A program made the position numbers and the translations under genes. A DNA stretch of 60,011 nt from contig JAFLCP010000031.1 in assembly GCA_017303505.1 (NCBI GenBank), positions 1 to 60,011 of the forward strand, given 5' to 3'. Positions 57,601 to 60,011 of this stretch are shown here, in pieces. Within the stretch, counting starts at the first letter, position 1, and each line of letters begins with the position of its first letter. The DNA comes from Planctomycetota bacterium. Lineage in GTDB: Bacteria > Planctomycetota > Planctomycetia > Pirellulales > Pirellulaceae. Under the pieces are notes generated by a model, which ran no database searches, was not told the origin of the DNA, and saw only the letters and a list, made by a program, of their open reading frames with translations.

Positions 57601-60011
57601 TTGCACTGGCAACCGAAACGACACCAGTGTTGCTGTCGATCGCAAAACGTCCGCCGTCGTTATCGAAGAGTGCATAAGTGATGGTATTGTTGGTGGCGTC
57701 GAGGTCGCTTGCTGCGGCGGTAATGCCAACTAAAGTACCCACGGTCGCATTTTCATTGACATTGTTGCTTGGAGAATCCGCGTCGGTAACAGTGCCTACA
57801 TCGAACTCGTCCACATCGTTGATCGCGATGGAGAAAACTTGATCGGTGTAAGATCCATCGGTGGATGTGGCTCGAACGGTGATTGATCGCGATGCTCCGT
57901 CGGCTTCGCGATCGATTGTACCAGCAACAGTTACGATTCCCGTTGTACTGTCGATGGCAAATCGTCCACCATCATCATCAAAGAGTGAATAGGTGATTGC
58001 ATTGTTGGTGGCATCGACATCGCTGGCTGCAGCGGTAATGCCTACCACTGTGCCAACGGTTGCGTTTTCATTGACGTCATTGCTGGTTGCGTTGGTGTCG
58101 CTAACGGCTCCAACATCGAATTCATCGACGTCGTTGATGGCGATAGAAAACACTTGGTCTGTATAGGAACCGTCGGTTGAAGTGGCTCGGATTGTGACAG
58201 AACGTGAGGCACCGTCTGCCTCACGATCAATTGCACTGGCGACAGTAATCACACCAGTGTTGCTGTCGATCGCAAAACGTCCGCCGTCGTTATCAAACAA
58301 AGAGTAGGTGATGGTGTTGGTGGTTGCGTCGGCATCGCTGGCTGCAGCAGTAATACCAACTACAGTACCAACACTGGCATTTTCGTTGACATTGTTGCTG
58401 CTGGCATTGGTGTCGGTGACGGAACCCACGTCGAATTCATCGACATCATTGATGGCAATCGAAAAGATTTGATCGGTGTAAGAGCCGTCGGAGGACGTGG
58501 CTCGTACGGTAATGGAGCGTGATGCCCCATCGGCTTCGCGGTTGATGGCTCCAGCAACGGTAACGACACCCGTGGTGCTGTCGATGGCAAAGCGACCACC
58601 GTCATTGTCAAACAAAGAGTAGGTGATGGTGTTATTGGTTGAGTCGGCATCGCTCGCTGCGGCGGTGATGCCTACTATAGTGCCAACGGTTGCATTTTCG
58701 CTGACATTATTGCTGATTGCGTTGGTGTCGGTGACCGAACCGACATCAAATTCATCGACGTCGTTGATGGCAATCGAGAAGATTTGATCACTGTAAGAAC
58801 CATCAGAGGATGTAGCGCGTACGGTGATGGAGCGAGAGGCTCCATCGACTTCGCGGTTGATGGCTCCAGCAACGGTAACGATGCCCGTGGTGCTGTCGAT
58901 CGCAAAACGTCCGCCGTCGTTGTCAAATAAAGAGTAGGTGATGGTGTTATTGGTGGAGTCGGCATCGCTGGCTGAGGCGGTGATACCAACCAACGTACCC
59001 ACATTCGCGTTTTCGTTGACATTGTTGCTGGTCGCATTGGTGTCGGTCACGGAACCAACATCAAACTCATCGACATCGTTGATGGCGATCGAGAAAATTT
59101 GATCATTGTAAGAACCATCAGAGGATGTAGCTCGTACGGTGATGGAGCGAGAGGCCCCATCGACTTCTCGGTTAATGGCACCGGCAACAGTAACGACGCC
59201 CGTGGTGCTGTCGATGGCAAAGCGACCACCGTCATTGTCAAACAAAGAGTAGGTGATGGTGTTATTGGTTGAGTCGGCATCGCTGGCTGAGGCGGTGATA
59301 CCAACTGCAGTACCAGCACTGGCATTTTCGTTGACATTGTTGCTGATGGCATTGGTGTCGGTCACGGAACCAACATCAAACTCATCGACATCGTTGATGG
59401 CGATCGAGAAAATTTGATCGGTGTGAGAACCATCAGATGATGTAGCGCGTACGGTGATGGAGCGTGATGCTCCATCGACTTCTCGGTTAATGGCTCCAGC
59501 AACCGTCACGACACCCGTGGTGCTGTCGATGGCAAAACGACCACCGTCGTTGTCAAACAAAGAATAAGTGATGGTGTTATTGGTGGAGTCTGCATCGCTG
59601 GCTGAAGCGGTGATTCCTACTACAGTACCAACGCTTGCATTTTCGTTGACATTATTGCTGGTAGCGTTGGTGTCGGTGACGGAACCGACATCGAATTCGT
59701 CGACATCGTTAATGGCGATCGAGAAAATTTGATCGGTGTGAGAACCGTCAGATGATGTAGCGCGTACGGTGATGGAGCGTGATGCCCCATCGACTTCGCG
59801 GTTGATGGCTCCGGCAACGGTAACGATGCCCGTGGTGCTGTCGATCGCAAAACGACCACCGTCATTGTCAAACAAAGAGTAGGTGATGGTGTTATTGGTT
59901 GAGTCCGCATCGCTGGCTGCGGCAGTGATACCTACTACGGTACCAACAGTTGCATTTTCGTTGACGTTATTGCTGGTAGCGTTGGTGTCGGTGACGGAAC
60001 CCACGTCGAAT
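54659..60011 (-). CDS. Giant cadherin-repeat surface protein (5' end beyond window)
   Basis: The frame is open through the right edge, so the N-terminus is missing; at least 1783 residues are seen. Twelve tandem modules of 105 residues (315 bp) carry cadherin features, such as YSLFDNDGGRFAIDSTTG and SIAINDVDEFDVG with calcium-type Asp/Glu clusters. Then come a VCBS/Big-like domain (NVMSNDYDLDPGD), two more Ig-like modules (NVQGSEDSPFAWPIS; SYYIEDMDGSEIP), a Ser/Thr/Glu-rich linker and an acidic C-terminal helix region. The last 35 residues include a hydrophobic stretch (IQSSLIAFWNLIRANI) and a basic end. No dockerin, sortase or T9SS tail is recognised. It is probably an adhesin. The HlyD/M50 group lies 234 bases downstream and may handle it. 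Confidence 0.88.
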   Translation of the reverse strand, partial: FDVGSVTDTNATSNNVNENATVGTVVGITAAASDADSTNNTITYSLFDNDGGRFAIDSTTGIVTVAGAINREVDGASRSITVRATSSDGSHTDQIFSIAINDVDEFDVGSVTDTNATSNNVNENASVGTVVGITASASDADSTNNTITYSLFDNDGGRFAIDSTTGVVTVAGAINREVDGASRSITVRATSSDGSHTDQIFSIAINDVDEFDVGSVTDTNAISNNVNENASAGTAVGITASASDADSTNNTITYSLFDNDGGRFAIDSTTGVVTVAGAINREVDGASRSITVRATSSDGSYNDQIFSIAINDVDEFDVGSVTDTNATSNNVNENANVGTLVGITASASDADSTNNTITYSLFDNDGGRFAIDSTTGIVTVAGAINREVDGASRSITVRATSSDGSYSDQIFSIAINDVDEFDVGSVTDTNAISNNVSENATVGTIVGITAAASDADSTNNTITYSLFDNDGGRFAIDSTTGVVTVAGAINREADGASRSITVRATSSDGSYTDQIFSIAINDVDEFDVGSVTDTNASSNNVNENASVGTVVGITAAASDADATTNTITYSLFDNDGGRFAIDSNTGVITVASAIDREADGASRSVTIRATSTDGSYTDQVFSIAINDVDEFDVGAVSDTNATSNDVNENATVGTVVGITAAASDVDATNNAITYSLFDDDGGRFAIDSTTGIVTVAGTIDREADGASRSITVRATSTDGSYTDQVFSIAINDVDEFDVGTVTDADSPSNNVNENATVGTLVGITAAASDLDATNNTITYALFDNDGGRFAIDSNTGVVSVASAIDRETDGASRSITIRATSTDGSYTDQVFSIAINDVDEFDVGAVTDTNATSNNVNENASVGTVVGITAAASDVDATNNAITYSLFDDDGGRFAIDSTTGIVTVAGAIDREADGASRSITVRATSTDGSYTDQVFSIAINDVDEFNVGTVTDADSASNNVDENANVGTLVGITAAASDGDATNNAITYSLFDNDGGRFAIDSTTGIVTVAGAIDREVDGASRSITIRATSADGSFTDQVMSIAINDLDEFDVGSVTDANASTNAVNENAAIGTTVGLVAYANDLDATTSTISYSLVNNDGGRFAIDSVTGTVTVADSIDREVDGAVRSIVVRATSADGSFTDQNFSIQINDVDEFDVTSSLDTDSAANEILENTLGNATVGLAVIAQDLDATTNIVTYSLDNDAGGRFSIDAVTGVVTQNGPLDHETTPTLDIIVRATSDDGSFSQTSFTIHVLNANEFPFAIDDAYNSGENAQATLNVMSNDYDLDPGDQIQLVSAQLTQGLGSVQVISNILVYNPGNAYDYLSVGESVLVVINYQIEDSFGLTDNASVAITIAGQRDQLAVTVGNVQGSEDSPFAWPISVNMVDTNGETLTDVVVRGLPVGTEVTDQFGMTRIVGNTGAVSVFGMDLGSLQYLTPHNFSGLIQATVDVVSSLGNNFIQSFPCTVDIAPVADIGEIFATGGRTDLGSSLALPISYYIEDMDGSEIPTLGISGIPQGMRITDGTNNYVSQNATQWANLNGWNLTSLRLVTDGGIPGDYNFTYRLTIVEGANGSTSVIQQTIKVVVDEVLPQISSGSQASPQTIPLTSTSSQETSPADEPQTAAVATEETAEMSTTELNPENITTNEVTNYVFETDSDIEREFDSLLRATANNTSARQTPTFEFSLSEQFGDTVDGSQSGNGVRTMEEFEMAVEALQEITETEELLRNQSDLEVETQQQFSIQSSLIAFWNLIRANISPQETNTESDARNEIRVTQRTDRRNE
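56222..60011 (-). repeat. Tandem array of twelve 315-bp cadherin modules
   Basis: Module boundaries on the minus strand start at 60001, 59686, 59371, 59056, 58741, 58426, 58111, 57796, 57481, 57166, 56851 and 56536, exactly 315 bp apart. The five right-hand modules (58427-60001) are nearly identical in DNA. Modules 6-7 and 8-9 share paired variants (ASAIDRE in one, YSLFDDDGG in the next), indicating a two-unit higher-order duplication. The last two modules are divergent. Such an array is prone to copy-number change and to assembly collapse. Confidence 0.93.

Noticed and set aside
56222-60011. Regular repeats considered as a CRISPR or satellite array
   Set aside because: The 315-bp period is continuous coding sequence in one frame with cadherin motifs; no short repeat-spacer structure.

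Overview
The window looks like a chromosomal segment of a planctomycete, most likely from the Pirellulaceae/Pirellulales. The evidence is the dense set of planctomycete signature families: a DUF1559 pseudopilin-like protein, DUF1587/1592/1588/1585 and PSCyt1/DUF1549/DUF1553 cytochromes, DUF1552 and DUF1501 partners, and a secreted PQQ-type propeller. Large Ser/Thr-kinase, AhpD-repeat and cadherin-repeat proteins point the same way. Base composition is moderate and genes are widely spaced. No tRNA, rRNA, CRISPR array, transposase or prophage gene was recognised.

Left part (1-13.5 kb): about 640 bases without a convincing gene; a DUF1559 protein with a small lipoprotein; two very large secreted proteins built from AhpD/carboxymuconolactone-decarboxylase-like modules (one fused to EF-hands and a deiodinase-like thioredoxin fold), closed by a strong terminator. 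Next come a DUF1592-type cytochrome with its DUF1552 partner, then on the minus strand an ankyrin-repeat protein behind glutamate 5-kinase (proB).

Middle (13.9-34.9 kb): purF; a 126-bp tandem duplication; a minus-strand run of arfB, an SDR epimerase, a molybdopterin oxidoreductase, deoC and a glycoside hydrolase family 2 enzyme; a PQQ-propeller protein; a TIM-barrel isomerase; and a TraB/TIKI-like protein. A flagellar block on the minus strand follows in the order csrA, flagellin, fliD, fliS. Both flagellin and FliD are enlarged by internal repeats. Flagellin has a long leader with GGA motifs next to csrA, which suggests CsrA control. A secreted esterase and a small unknown protein follow.

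Right part (35-60 kb): a fused HyuA-HyuB 5-oxoprolinase whose start codon lies one base from that of a divergent GspF/PilC-like protein; a DUF4105 lipoprotein; a Ser/Thr kinase fused to an Hsp70-like ATPase, downstream of a DUF1501 plus DUF1549/1553 pair. A tightly packed minus-strand group follows: a HlyD-type adaptor, a GAF-transmembrane-HlyD protein and an M50 metalloprotease-HlyD fusion. This group lies directly downstream of a giant cadherin-repeat adhesin that runs off the right edge. The M50/HlyD/GAF group plus adhesin is the best candidate for a poorly described system, possibly an export or surface-processing machine without an ABC ATPase. The kinase-Hsp70 fusion and the multi-AhpD proteins are the next most unusual items.
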